Assembly: GCA_963836775.1 (NCBI GenBank)
Contig: CAWIKR010000002.1
Location: 1,302,001-1,366,000 of the forward strand
DNA: 64,000 bases
Direction: 5' to 3'
Source: DASQPR01 sp963836775
Lineage (GTDB): Bacteria; Actinomycetota; Actinomycetes; Mycobacteriales; Micromonosporaceae
The position numbers were made by a program, and so were the translations under genes. Positions 50,868-60,141 of the stretch are shown piece by piece. How positions within the stretch are numbered: position 1 is the stretch's first letter; each line of letters begins with the position of its first letter. Under the pieces are notes generated by a model. That model had not been told where the DNA came from and made no database searches. It worked only from the letters and a program-made list of their open reading frames with translations.

Positions 50868-52931
50868 TCAGTTCCACGGGGATGGTGCTGGCGGTACGAC
50901 GACCGGCGGACGGTCATCGCAGGTGATCGTGTTCGGCAGTTCCCATGAAGCCATCCACGGCCCAGTGGTTCCGCCGCCATCGTTGCCACTGAGGTCGGTC
51001 ACGGTGAACTCGGAACCGGCCGGCGTGAAGTGGAACGAGCCACAGTTGTTGATGCCGACGGCACCAACGTTGCGGGCATCCACATTCTCGAACGTGGCAC
51101 CACCGGCGACCCGAGCGCTGAGCACCGAGGTGCCGGTGCCGTCCACATGGATGTCCTTGTAGTGGACGTTGGTGATGGAGTAGAGGTCCTTCACCGGGAA
51201 GTCGCTGACCTCCATGATGGCGTTGTAGGTGCTGTCCAGGAAGTTGTCGCCCACCACCTCGATGTCCGCGGTGATGGACTTCTCCAGTGCGTAGATCCAG
51301 ATCGCGCCGAGGCCGATGTTCCAGTTCAGCTCGTAGGTGCCGGCCCGAACCGTGGTGTTGTTGGTGACCCAGACGTGGCCGGTGAACGCCTCGGCGCCGA
51401 AGCGCGAGCCGATCTGCAGGCCGGAGCCTTCCCGGATCGGGTCGGCGACCAGGTTGTTGGAGATGGTGTTGTCGGTGCCGCCGTAGAGCGCAATGCCGTT
51501 GGCCAGAACCGGCGTCTGCACCGTGTTGTGGTCAAACGTGTCGTTCGCGTCCTCGGTGGTCTGTGACCACATCGCCATCGCGTCGTCACCGGTGTTGCGG
51601 ATGAAGTTGTTCGACGCCGACGAGTTGGTGACGCCGGTGTGGAAGTTGATGCCGTCGGCGATCTGGTCGACGATGATGTTGTTGGTGATCTCCAAGTTGT
51701 CCATCGGGCCGTCCAGCCAGATGCCGACCTTGGTGTGCTGGATGTAGAGACCGTCGATGGTGGAGTCGCTGAACGCACCGCCGATGCCGTTGACCTGGTC
51801 CGTGTCGATCCGCTCGCGGACGTCACCGATGATCGAGAAACCGGACAGGTGCACGTTGTCGCTGCCACCGGCGGACGCGTCCTGGCCGTAGAAGCCGACG
51901 CCGGTGTGGACCGAACCGTCCGGAGCCGGAGCGTCCAGGGTGACCTGGTGGCCGGTGATGATGGTGTACCAGTTGCCGGCGCCCTCGATCGTCACGTTGT
52001 CAACGATGATGTGGCGGTTCACCTGGTAGGTGCCCGGCGGCACGTAGACCTTCAGGTGCGCCTTCTTCGCAAACGCGATGGCCTTGTCGAAGGCATCCGC
52101 CGAGTCTTTCTCGCCGAGCGGGTCGGCGCCGAAGAGCAGCACGTTCGCCGCGACGAGGTCGATCTTGGGCAGTCCGACCTTCTCGGTGTCGAGCAGGTCG
52201 ATGACGGTGTTGGCGGCGGTGCTGTTGCCCGGCACCGACAGCCGGATCTTGTCGCCGGCCTGGTAGGTATTGCCGAGCAGCATCCGCTGCTCGTCGTAGA
52301 AGTGGTTGGGCCGGAACGGCGCCGGGAACGTCGTGGTGGTGCCGGGCACACAGGCGCACTCGGTGGTCCACCAGTTCGGCTCGATCGACGTGGTGAGCGT
52401 CGGATCGTTCGAGAACGGGTACGCGTTGTAAAGCCACGCGTACTGCGACGTCAACGTCATGGTCTGCTTGTTCTTGCCATTGACCGTGACGTTCAGCGGT
52501 GCCGTGATGCCACCGCCGGTCGGCGCGTCCGGAATGCTGTAGCGAACGGTGATGGCGTTGGTCGCCGCCGGCAGAGTGAATTCCACATAGTGCCCGGGTG
52601 TGAGGCTCACGGCTGAGCGTCCAGATGCCTCGGCCGGCAGCGTGTAGGCACTCCGGCCGGCGATGACGGTGCCGTTGGTGGTGGCGTTCTCGGCTTCCTG
52701 CTCCTGGAAGGCCACGCTGGCGCCGCGGCCGGCCACCAGCGACGGGTCCAGAGCGGCCCGGGTCACCACGGCCGAGGTGGAGTGCGAGTCGGCGTAGGCC
52801 GCACCGCCTCCGAGTGTTACCGCGGCCGCGGTCGCCGAGGCGACGCCCGCCGCGACCCACAGCTGGGCCCGGCGGGACCGGGCTGCGGGTCGAGTGATGC
52901 TCGCTGACATCGATGACTCGATTCTCTTCAT
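50868..52931 (-). CDS. secreted right-handed beta-helix glycosidase, probable GH87 alpha-1,3-glucanase
   Basis: 687 residues with a signal peptide (GGGAAYADS), an N-terminal carbohydrate-binding-like beta domain (about 75-240: FQEQEAENATTNGTVI, HYVEFTLPAATNAITVRYSIP), and a beta-helix (about 255-660): VLLFGADPLGEKDSADAFDKAIAFAKKAHLKVYVPPGTYQVN, then ADGINFHTGVTNSSASNNFIRNTGDDAMAMWS, whose Asp residues fit the catalytic cluster of GH87 mycodextranases/alpha-1,3-glucanases. It would cut alpha-1,3-glucan outside the cell. A second ATG at 52910 could be the true start; neither has a strong ribosome site. Lies downstream of the alpha-glucosidase operon. Confidence 0.75.
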   Translation of the reverse strand: MKRIESSMSASITRPAARSRRAQLWVAAGVASATAAAVTLGGGAAYADSHSTSAVVTRAALDPSLVAGRGASVAFQEQEAENATTNGTVIAGRSAYTLPAEASGRSAVSLTPGHYVEFTLPAATNAITVRYSIPDAPTGGGITAPLNVTVNGKNKQTMTLTSQYAWLYNAYPFSNDPTLTTSIEPNWWTTECACVPGTTTTFPAPFRPNHFYDEQRMLLGNTYQAGDKIRLSVPGNSTAANTVIDLLDTEKVGLPKIDLVAANVLLFGADPLGEKDSADAFDKAIAFAKKAHLKVYVPPGTYQVNRHIIVDNVTIEGAGNWYTIITGHQVTLDAPAPDGSVHTGVGFYGQDASAGGSDNVHLSGFSIIGDVRERIDTDQVNGIGGAFSDSTIDGLYIQHTKVGIWLDGPMDNLEITNNIIVDQIADGINFHTGVTNSSASNNFIRNTGDDAMAMWSQTTEDANDTFDHNTVQTPVLANGIALYGGTDNTISNNLVADPIREGSGLQIGSRFGAEAFTGHVWVTNNTTVRAGTYELNWNIGLGAIWIYALEKSITADIEVVGDNFLDSTYNAIMEVSDFPVKDLYSITNVHYKDIHVDGTGTSVLSARVAGGATFENVDARNVGAVGINNCGSFHFTPAGSEFTVTDLSGNDGGGTTGPWMASWELPNTITCDDRPPVVVPPAPSPWN

Positions 52932-53061
52932 TCGGCGGCCGGTGGGGCGGCCACCGCGGGGGATGTGCGGGTCTCACGCCTGTTCGCGGACGACACAGCC
53001 GAGCAGGCACAAGGTGGATCGAGGCAGCGTCATGTTATTGCAGCGATCTGTCGGCCTTCAA

Positions 53062-53110
53062 GCATTAGTTAATGCAGATATTGTTGACTGTTGTTCGAAT
53101 CGAAACAATG
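53062..53110 (-). promoter_or_regulatory. A/T-rich promoter region of the beta-helix glucanase with palindromic operator
   Basis: GCATTAGTTAATGC (53062-53075) is a palindrome (GCATTA, two bases, TAATGC). TTGTTCGAATCGAAACAATG follows, with a TTCGA/TCGAA symmetric core. Both lie in a markedly A/T-rich stretch about 130-180 bp upstream of the glucanase start. Confidence 0.5.
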
Positions 53111-53197
53111 CCAGGCTATCGCGGGTGACGTCGGCGAACTTGGCACGTTCGGCTGATCCAGCACCGGCCCGATCGCACCGGACGGCCGTTAACGAAG

Positions 53198-53231
53198 GGG
53201 GTCCACATCGGAACAATCCGATGTGGACCCC
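53198..53231. terminator. perfect 15-bp terminator hairpin
   Basis: GGGGTCCACATCGGA (53198-53212) pairs exactly with 53217-53231 around a 4-base loop, 5 bases past the stop of the minus-strand alpha-glucosidase gene. Confidence 0.88.
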
Positions 53232-53236
53232 ATCGC

Positions 53237-54913
53237 TCAGCGGCCTGTCGCAAGCCAGGCCGCGGTATCCGGCGGCAACAATCCGTCCTCCAACGGGCCG
53301 CTGGACAGCAACAGGTGACCCGCCACCGGCACCTCGATCGGCGCGCCGGACAGATTCACCACGCATGCAAAATCTTCCGAACGACCGCGCGTAAACGCCA
53401 GCACCCCGTCCGGTGCCGCCAGCCAGGCCATCGGGCCGTCACCGAGAGACGCCTGGCCCCGCCGGCACGCCAGCGCGGTCCGGTATAGCTCCAGCATCGA
53501 CGCCGGGTCGCCGGTCTCCGCCGCGACCGTGCGATCGCGCCAGTGGGCCGGCTGCGGAAGCCACGGCTCGGCGGCGGCATCCCGCGGGCTGAACCCGAAC
53601 GGCGCCTCGACGCCGGACCACGGAATCGGCACCCGGCATCCGTCCCGTCCGAGGTTCTCCCCCAACGTCCGGAAGAACATCGGATCCTGCCGCAGCCGGT
53701 CCGGGATGTCCTCGACCTCTTCCAGGCCGAGTTCCTCACCCTGATAGACATAGACCGAGCCGGGCAGCGCGAGATTGAGCATGATCGCGGCCCGTGCGCG
53801 CCGCGTGCCAAGGGCCAGATCAGTGGGTACGCCCAACTGCCGGAAGTCCAGGGTGAACGAGGTGTCGGCGCGGCCGTAGCGGGTGATGTGCCGGGGCACA
53901 TCGTGATTCGACAGCACCCAGGTGGCTGGCGCACCCACCGGCGCGTGCACGCGCAACGTCATGTCGATGACGTCCCGTAGCGCACGGGCTTCCCACGGGC
54001 AGCCGAGGAACGCGAAGTTGAAGGCCGTGTGCAACTCGTCCGGGCGCAGGTAGTTGGCGAATCGTTGGGCGTCCGGCAGCCACACCTCGCCGATCAGCGC
54101 GCGGGGATCGTCGTAGCTGTCGGCGACCCGCCGCCACTCCCGGTAGACCTCGTGCACTTCGTCCCGGTCCTCGACCGGGTGCGGGAACGGCGGGTGGTCC
54201 TTGTCGTAGTCGGCGAGCGCCGGGTCCTTCATCAGCAACGCGGCGGAGTCGATGCGTACGCCGTCGGCGCCGCGGTCGAACCAGAACCGCAGCACGTCCT
54301 CGAACTCTTCCTTGACCTTGGGGTTGGTCCAGTTGAGGTCGGGCTGTTCGGCCGCGAACAGATGCAGATACCACTCTCCGGGCGTGCCGTCCGGGTTCTT
54401 GGTGCGGGTCCACGCCGGACCACCGAAGATCGACTGCCAGTCGTTCGGCGGCAGCTCGCCGTGTTCGCCGCGGCCGGACCGAAACCAGAACAGATCGCGA
54501 GCAGCCGAGTTCGGGCCGGTGGCCAGCGCCTCCACGAACCACGGGTGCTGGTCCGAGCAGTGGTTCGGCACCACGTCGACAATGATCCGGATGCCCAGGG
54601 CATGCGCCTCGCGAATCAGGTCCTCGGCCTCGGCCAGGGTCCCGAACACCGGGTCGATGGCGCGGTAGTCGGCCACGTCATAGCCGGCATCAGCCTGCGG
54701 CGACGCATACCAGGGGTTGAACCAGATCGCGTCGACGCCGAGCTCCGCGAGATGGTTCAGGTGCGCGCGAACACCGGCCAGATCCCCGATGCCGTCACCG
54801 TTGCTATCAGCGAAGCTGCGCGGGTAGATCTGGTAGATGACGGCGGAGCGCCACCAGCCATCGGCGGCGGCTCGCGACGTCCCGTCCGGCTCACGGGATC
54901 CGTTGTCATCCAC
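53237..54913 (-). CDS. GH13 alpha-glucosidase
   Basis: The 558-residue (beta/alpha)8 enzyme shows the four GH13 regions: DVVPNHCSDQHPWF, GVRIDSAAL (nucleophile Asp), IGEVWLPD (acid Glu) and VLSNHDVPRHITR. The opening WWRSAVIYQIYPRSFADSNGDGIGDLAGV is typical of oligo-1,6-glucosidase/alpha-glucosidase members. It has no signal peptide, so it splits imported oligosaccharides to glucose in the cytoplasm. GTG at 54913 is chosen as the first start ahead of the conserved domain, with GCAGG upstream. It is downstream of a sugar ABC transporter. Confidence 0.93.
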   Translation of the reverse strand: MDDNGSREPDGTSRAAADGWWRSAVIYQIYPRSFADSNGDGIGDLAGVRAHLNHLAELGVDAIWFNPWYASPQADAGYDVADYRAIDPVFGTLAEAEDLIREAHALGIRIIVDVVPNHCSDQHPWFVEALATGPNSAARDLFWFRSGRGEHGELPPNDWQSIFGGPAWTRTKNPDGTPGEWYLHLFAAEQPDLNWTNPKVKEEFEDVLRFWFDRGADGVRIDSAALLMKDPALADYDKDHPPFPHPVEDRDEVHEVYREWRRVADSYDDPRALIGEVWLPDAQRFANYLRPDELHTAFNFAFLGCPWEARALRDVIDMTLRVHAPVGAPATWVLSNHDVPRHITRYGRADTSFTLDFRQLGVPTDLALGTRRARAAIMLNLALPGSVYVYQGEELGLEEVEDIPDRLRQDPMFFRTLGENLGRDGCRVPIPWSGVEAPFGFSPRDAAAEPWLPQPAHWRDRTVAAETGDPASMLELYRTALACRRGQASLGDGPMAWLAAPDGVLAFTRGRSEDFACVVNLSGAPIEVPVAGHLLLSSGPLEDGLLPPDTAAWLATGR

Positions 54914-55108
54914 TTTGCGATTACCTGCTTCCTCGTTGGTGCTGCTTGCCGGCTCCGGCGGTGGTCCGCGGGTCCGGCAAGCCGCTTGCGTGGGCGCCGT
55001 CGGCGGCACGTGTCGCACCACCGGTAACACCCGCAATCGGGCTCATGTGGGCGTGCGCCACCCAGCCGATGTCGGGACGACTCGGCTCGCTGACCGCCAT
55101 GGTCTGCG

Positions 55109-55126
55109 GCGGGGGTTCTCCCCCGC
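55109..55126 (-). terminator. short GC-rich hairpin between permease and alpha-glucosidase genes
   Basis: GCGGGGG (55109-55115) pairs with CCCCCGC (55120-55126) across a TTCT loop in the 284-bp gap. No U-run follows, so partial termination or mRNA processing is likelier than full termination. Confidence 0.55.
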
Positions 55127-55197
55127 GGGTGGATGGTGCAGGTCTTGGCAGGTCGGCGCCCTCGGGGTGAGACCGCTGGCGCCGACCGCCCGCTCGG

Positions 55198-56082
55198 TTA
55201 CCCCTTCAAACTGCCCGCGGTCAGGCCCGCGATGATGTTCTTCTGCAAGACCAGGAAGAAGATGATGGTCGGAATGGCGGCGATGACCGCGGCCGCGATC
55301 ACCGTGTTCTGCGGCAGACCGTTGGAGAAGGCCACGATGCCGACGTTGACCGTGCGGGTCTCAGTCGACGACGTGACCAGCAACGGCCAGAGGAAGTCTT
55401 TCCAGACGTTGGTCACCGCGAAGATGGAGACCACGCCGAGGATCGGGCGAGACATCGGCAGGATGATCGACCACAAGGTCCGGATCGAACCGGCACCGTC
55501 AATCGCCGCCGCCGACAGCAGGTCCTGCGGGATCGAGTCGAAGAACCGCTTGAGCAGGAAGATGTTGAAGGCGTTGGTGACCGTCGGGAGCCAGATCACC
55601 CACGGCTTGTCAATCAGGTTCCAGTGGAAGATCGGCAGGTCCAGCGCGGTGACGTAGAGCGGGACGATGATCACCGTCGCCGGGATCATCAGCGTCGCCA
55701 TCATCGCGCCGAGAACCACCTTGCCGAGCACCGGACGCAACTTCGAGAAGGCGTACGCCGCCGCGGTGTCGAAGACCAGCTGGAAGAAGAGCGCGCCGAT
55801 CACGTAGGTGATGGTGTTCCAGAGCAGCCGGCCGAGGCTCAGCTGATTCCACGCGTCGATGTAGTTCTGCCACTCGAAGTGCTGGGGTACGAGGGTCGGA
55901 GGCACCGCCGCGACCTCGGGACCGGACTTCAGGCCGCCGGTCACCATCCAGTAGAGCGGGAACAGGAAGATCAGCGAGAAGCTGACCACAACGCCGATCA
56001 GGATGATCCAGTATGCGATCTTGCCGCTCTTGCGGTTCAGCTGAGCCTGCGAGATGAGGGTGCGAGATTCCTGCGCTGCCAT
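55198..56082 (-). CDS. CUT1 sugar ABC transporter permease (MalG type)
   Basis: The 294-residue protein has six membrane helices. VVSFSLIFLFPLYWMVTGGLKS is helix 1, and the ATPase-coupling loop reads DLLSAAAIDGAGSIRTLWSIILPMSRPILGV; this deviates from EAA by SAA but keeps the Gly. It pairs with the MalF-type permease 15 bases upstream. Confidence 0.93.
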   Translation of the reverse strand: MAAQESRTLISQAQLNRKSGKIAYWIILIGVVVSFSLIFLFPLYWMVTGGLKSGPEVAAVPPTLVPQHFEWQNYIDAWNQLSLGRLLWNTITYVIGALFFQLVFDTAAAYAFSKLRPVLGKVVLGAMMATLMIPATVIIVPLYVTALDLPIFHWNLIDKPWVIWLPTVTNAFNIFLLKRFFDSIPQDLLSAAAIDGAGSIRTLWSIILPMSRPILGVVSIFAVTNVWKDFLWPLLVTSSTETRTVNVGIVAFSNGLPQNTVIAAAVIAAIPTIIFFLVLQKNIIAGLTAGSLKG

Positions 56083-56097
56083 TGTGTTCTCGCCTTC

Positions 56098-57048
56098 CTA
56101 ATCCGCGGTGGTGTTGCGAGTGAGCCAGGAGTAGAGCCCGGAGAAGATGGCCAGCACGATCAGCAACATCACGCTGAGAGCGGCGGCGCCGTTCAGGTCG
56201 TTGTATTTGAACGCGTGCTGGTAGACCAGGTAGACGATGCCGAGTGCGGAGTCTTCGCTGCCGTTGCCGCCGGCCAGGATCAGCGGCTCGATGAAGAACT
56301 GCATCGTCGCCACGACCTGGAGCAGGAACATCAGGGAGAGGATCAACCGCGTCTGCGGGATCGTCACGTGCCAGATCCGCCGCATCACGCCGGCACCCTC
56401 GAGCTCGGCAGCTTCGTAGAGCTCGCCCGGGATGTTCTGGAGCGCGGCGAGGTAGATCAGGATGGTGCCGCCCATGTTCAGCCATGTCGAGGCGATCACC
56501 AGAGCCGGCATGGTGGCGGTCGGTGAGTCCACCCAGCCCGACATCGGCAGGCCGACGGCGTGCAGGAAGTCGTTGATGATGCCGCCCCGGCCCGGGTAGT
56601 AGAGATATTTGAAGAGCAGCAGGCCGGAGGCGGGCGGGAGGATCACCGGCAAGTAGACGATGATCCGCAGGTAGCTCTTCGCGTGCCGCAACTCGTTCAG
56701 CATGATCGCGACGAAGAACGGAAGCGCGTATCCGAGGATCAGCGCCAGCAACGTGAAGTAGGCGGTGTTCTTCCAGGCGGTGGCGAAGCTCGGGTCACTC
56801 CAGATGCGTTCGAAGTTGGCCCAGCCGACCCAGGTCGTCTCGCCGCGGTGCAGCCGCTGGAACGACATGATGAAACCGCGGATCATCGGGATCCACGAGA
56901 AGAACACGAAGCAAATCACTGCTCCGATCAGGAAACCCCAGCCACTGAAGCCTTCGCGCAGGCGCCGCTCAATCGGGCCGCGCTTCTTCGGGGTGGGCGC
57001 CGCCCGGCCGGTCTCGGTGGGCGTCGAGGTGACGGTGAGGGCCGCCAT
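56098..57048 (-). CDS. CUT1 sugar ABC transporter permease (MalF type)
   Basis: The 316-residue protein has a basic N-terminal tail, a first helix GFLIGAVICFVFFSWIPMIRGFIMSF and the EAA loop ELYEAAELEGAGVMRRIWHVTIPQTRLILSL. Second gene of the transporter operon, between the binding protein and MalG. Confidence 0.93.
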   Translation of the reverse strand: MAALTVTSTPTETGRAAPTPKKRGPIERRLREGFSGWGFLIGAVICFVFFSWIPMIRGFIMSFQRLHRGETTWVGWANFERIWSDPSFATAWKNTAYFTLLALILGYALPFFVAIMLNELRHAKSYLRIIVYLPVILPPASGLLLFKYLYYPGRGGIINDFLHAVGLPMSGWVDSPTATMPALVIASTWLNMGGTILIYLAALQNIPGELYEAAELEGAGVMRRIWHVTIPQTRLILSLMFLLQVVATMQFFIEPLILAGGNGSEDSALGIVYLVYQHAFKYNDLNGAAALSVMLLIVLAIFSGLYSWLTRNTTAD

Positions 57049-57096
57049 GGCAGATCTCCTGAGGGTCGAGGCAGCAGGAACGGGTCGGCACAGTGG

Positions 57097-57130
57097 CGGT
57101 GCGGGGATCGGTGAACCGATCCCCGCACCG
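57097..57130 (-). other. 16-bp intercistronic mRNA hairpin after the binding-protein gene
   Basis: CGGTGCGGGGATCGGT (57097-57112) is exactly complementary to 57115-57130, so at least 14 bp can form around a small loop. There is no U-run. It sits in the gap between the binding-protein and permease genes, the same place as the hairpin at 41263-41299. Confidence 0.85.
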
Positions 57131-57135
57131 TTAGA

Positions 57136-58536
57136 TCACTGCTGAGTCGACAGGATCGTGTTGACCTTCTTCTCGGCGGTTCCGAGAAGCGCGGCAGGAT
57201 CCGCGTTCTTGTCGGTCAGGACCGCTGACATCGCAGCGTCGAGCACCGCGTAGATCGCCTGAGCCTGAGGCGGCTCCACCTTGATCGGGGTGGTGGCGGC
57301 GACGAACGGCTTGTAGTCGTCCAGGCTGATGGTGGCGTTGGCCGCCTTCAGCTGGTCATCCTGGCTGGCAGCGGCGCTGCCGGCAACGAAGAGCTTCGGC
57401 TCCGGCAGACCCACCGGCGCGGCCGCCGGGTCGTTCTCGGCCTTGGAGCGGGCGTAGTCGAACTGGCCCTTACCCGGGGTCAGCTTCTCGTAGGACAGCC
57501 ACATCAGACCGGCCTTCACCTGGTCGTCGGACAGGCCCTTCTTGAAGAAGTAGCCCTCACCGCCGCCGAGGGTGGCAACCGCCGGACCGTTGTCGCCCGG
57601 CATCGGGCCCATCGCCCAGTCGGCGTACTTGCCCTTGAAGTTGGTGACCACCGCGGTGACCGCGTCCGGCGCACCGATGAACATGCCGACCTTGCCGGCG
57701 GCGGCCGAGGTCAGCAGGTCCGGCCACTGCAGTAGCTGCTTCTGGCCGGCGCTGTTGTCGGTGAACCGCATGTCCTTGAGCTGCTGCAGCACAGCAGCGC
57801 CCTGGGCATTGTTGAATCCGGCGGTCTTGCCGTCGTCGGAGACCATCGAGCCACCGCGCGAGTAGAGCTCGGCGGTGAAGTGCCAGCCACCGGTGTTGCC
57901 GGCCGAGTAGTCGGCGAAGCCGTAGGTGCCGGCACCCGCCTTGTCCGCGATCAGCTTGGCGTCCTTAGCCACGTCCTGCCAGGTGGTCGGCGGGTTCGCC
58001 GGGTCCAGGCCAGCGGCCTTGAACAGGTTCTTGTTGACGACAAGACCCATGTTGTAGTTCTTGGTGGGGATGCCGTAGGTCTTGCCGCCATCCTGGAACG
58101 GCGACTTGGCGCTGGGGTCGATCGACGCCCAGCTCGGCACGGTCTTGTCGTTGATGAACTTGGTGATGTCCATGACCTGACCAGAGTCGAGCACCTGGTC
58201 CTTGTCGGTCATGTACGCGTAAAACACGTCGGTCATCGTGCCGCCACGCAGGCGGGCGGTGAAGTCCGGCGGGTTGTCACACTGGCTGCCGACCGACTTG
58301 CTCTCGATCGTGATGTTGGGGTGCAGCTTCTCGAATGCCGCGACGTCGTCGTTCCAGTCCTTCTTCAGAGTGGCCTGAGCGTCCACCGGCATGCAGTCGA
58401 CCGTGATGGTGACCTTGCCCGGCTCCGAGCTGCTCGAGTCCGTCTTCTTGCTGCTGGAAGAACATGCCGCGACAGAGAGCGCGAGGCCGGCAACGAGCGC
58501 GACCGCCGCTGCCTTCCTGTAGTGCCGAGAGGACAT
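57136..58536 (-). CDS. CUT1 sugar ABC transporter, solute-binding lipoprotein
   Basis: 466 residues with a lipoprotein signal (lipobox SVAAC, Cys about 25) and a class-1 binding fold: ITVDCMPVDAQATLKKDWNDDVAAFEKLHPNITIES, GIPTKNYNMGLVVNKNLFKAAGL, WQDVAKDAKLIADKAG, GKVGMFIGAPDAVTAVV and GGGEGYFFKKG. The ATG at 58536 follows GGAAGG by 8 bases. First gene of the transporter operon; divergent from a LacI regulator. With the GH13 enzyme and the glucanase it suggests uptake of alpha-linked gluco-oligosaccharides. Confidence 0.93.
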   Translation of the reverse strand: MSSRHYRKAAAVALVAGLALSVAACSSSSKKTDSSSSEPGKVTITVDCMPVDAQATLKKDWNDDVAAFEKLHPNITIESKSVGSQCDNPPDFTARLRGGTMTDVFYAYMTDKDQVLDSGQVMDITKFINDKTVPSWASIDPSAKSPFQDGGKTYGIPTKNYNMGLVVNKNLFKAAGLDPANPPTTWQDVAKDAKLIADKAGAGTYGFADYSAGNTGGWHFTAELYSRGGSMVSDDGKTAGFNNAQGAAVLQQLKDMRFTDNSAGQKQLLQWPDLLTSAAAGKVGMFIGAPDAVTAVVTNFKGKYADWAMGPMPGDNGPAVATLGGGEGYFFKKGLSDDQVKAGLMWLSYEKLTPGKGQFDYARSKAENDPAAAPVGLPEPKLFVAGSAAASQDDQLKAANATISLDDYKPFVAATTPIKVEPPQAQAIYAVLDAAMSAVLTDKNADPAALLGTAEKKVNTILSTQQ

Positions 58537-58722
58537 CAGTCCATCCTTCCTGAGGGGGAGCATGTTGTGAGCGTTGCCGTCCGCGGCGACCGGGTCGCCG
58601 CGGGAGACGCTGGCGGTTCTGATCCGAAACCTCGATGTCACTTGCGCCAGATGACCGTCGCCGTCTGGCGTGAGTGGGATCACTGTAACGGCGGCGACAG
58701 TCGCCCGCAAGGTATCGATAGA

Positions 58723-58841
58723 GTCTTGCAAAGACACGACTTGGTCACGATGGATGTCTGACGACCGCACTTGGACTGACAGGCGTAAACAAGCTGACAC
58801 ACTCTCGTGCCAACTCTCGCGCAAGCATTTGCTCGAACATG
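58723..58841. promoter_or_regulatory. divergent promoter with candidate LacI operators
   Basis: GTCTTGCAAAGAC (58723-58735) is a near-perfect palindrome, and CGCAAGCATTTGCTCG (about 58819-58835) is a second candidate site of the same GCAA/TTGC type. They lie in the 321-bp gap between the binding-protein and LacI genes. Binding by the LacI protein is inferred. Confidence 0.6.
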
Positions 58842-58857
58842 TCCTATCCTTGCGGTC

Positions 58858-59886
58858 ATGACACGCACATCAACTCGCCGCCTCGCCGAAGTCGCCCAGA
58901 AGGTCGGTGTCAGCGAAGCCACGGTCAGTCGCGTCCTCAACGGGAAGCCAGGGGTCTCCGATGCTACGAGAGAGGCCGTGCTCACCGCTCTTGACGTGCT
59001 CGGATATGAGCGACCGACACAGCTGCGAGGCGAGCGCGCGCGTCTGATCGGACTCGTGCTGCCGGAGCTGCAGAACCCGATCTTCCCGGCACTGGCCGAG
59101 GTGATCGGCGGGGCGCTTGCGCAACGCGGTTTCACCCCGGTGCTGTGCACTCGCACCGCCGGCGGCCTGTCCGAGGCCGACTACGTCAACATGCTGCTGG
59201 ATCAGCACGTCTCGGGCGTGGTCTTCGCCGGCGGCCAGTACGGCGAAGCCGACGCTCCGCATGATCACTACGAGCGGTTGCGCCAGCGTGGCCTGCCGGT
59301 GGTGCTGTTCAACGGCGCGGTCGAGCACCTCGGCTATCCCCGCGTCTCCACCGACGACGCGGTGGCGGTCGAGCAGGCGTACGGCCACCTGGCCTCACTC
59401 GGACACGAGCGGATCGGCATGATCGTCGGACCGCATGATCACATTCCGTCACAGCGCAAACTTGCGGCATTCGTTGCAATGGTCAAGCAGAGCGGTCGCG
59501 AGCTCGCGCCGGAGCAGGTCGAGCACGTGCTGTTCGCGCTCGAAGGCGGGCACGCCGCCACCACCCGGATGCTGCGGCACGGGATCACCGGCATCATCTG
59601 CGGCAGCGACCCGCTGGCACTCGGTGCGATCCGGGCGGCCCGCCGGGCTGGGCTGACCGTGCCGGACGACATCTCGGTGGTCGGCTTCGACGACTCGGCG
59701 TTCATGAACTGCACCGAGCCGCCGCTGACCACCGTCCGCCAGCCGATCGAGGCACTCGGCCGGGCCGCGGTGACCCTGCTGGTGAACCAGATCGAAGGCG
59801 CCTCGGTCACCACCGAGGAGCTGCTCTTCGAGCCGGAGCTGGTGGTTCGCGGCTCCACCGGCCCGATCCTGGCGCGGGTGAGCTGA
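58858..59886 (+). CDS. LacI-family transcriptional regulator of the alpha-glucan locus
   Basis: 342 residues: HTH TRRLAEVAQKVGVSEATVSRVLNGKPGVSDATREAV, hinge and effector domain (ARLIGLVLPELQNPIFPALAEVIGGAL, RVSTDDAVAVEQAYGHLASLGHERIGMIVG, ISVVGFDDSAFMNCTEPPLTTVRQP, LLFEPELVVRGST). ATG at 58858 is chosen over an upstream ATG because TATCCT lies 7 bases before it, the arrangement of a leaderless message, and HTH homology starts at once. It likely represses the divergent transporter and GH13 gene until sugar arrives. Confidence 0.93.
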   Translation: MTRTSTRRLAEVAQKVGVSEATVSRVLNGKPGVSDATREAVLTALDVLGYERPTQLRGERARLIGLVLPELQNPIFPALAEVIGGALAQRGFTPVLCTRTAGGLSEADYVNMLLDQHVSGVVFAGGQYGEADAPHDHYERLRQRGLPVVLFNGAVEHLGYPRVSTDDAVAVEQAYGHLASLGHERIGMIVGPHDHIPSQRKLAAFVAMVKQSGRELAPEQVEHVLFALEGGHAATTRMLRHGITGIICGSDPLALGAIRAARRAGLTVPDDISVVGFDDSAFMNCTEPPLTTVRQPIEALGRAAVTLLVNQIEGASVTTEELLFEPELVVRGSTGPILARVS

Positions 59887-59892
59887 CCGCGC

Positions 59893-60141
59893 GCGAACGA
59901 GCACCGCTACCTGAAGGGTCCGGACACCAACATCAACCTGCACGTCTTCTCCCCCGGCTGCCCGGAAGTCATCCGGCATCGGGTGTTCCGCGATTGGTTG
60001 CGTGACCATGACGACGACCGGGACCGCTACGCGGCGGTCAAGCGGGGACTCGCTGAGCGCCACGACGACATGCGGGACTACTCCGAGGCGAAGAACGCGA
60101 TCATCGACGACATCTACGCTCGCGCTTTCGCGGCCGGCTAG
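59893..60141 (+). pseudogene. GrpB-family protein, C-terminal remnant
   Basis: 83 open codons with no start codon, beginning 7 bases after the LacI stop. They match the C-terminal part of GrpB/DUF157-type nucleotidyltransferase-like proteins: INLHVFSPGCPEVIRHRVFRDWLRDHDDDRDRYAAVKRGLAERH, then YSEAKNAIIDDIYARA. The N-terminal half and any promoter are missing. Its TAG overlaps the 3' end of the convergent BluB-CobT gene by 4 bases. Confidence 0.75.
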
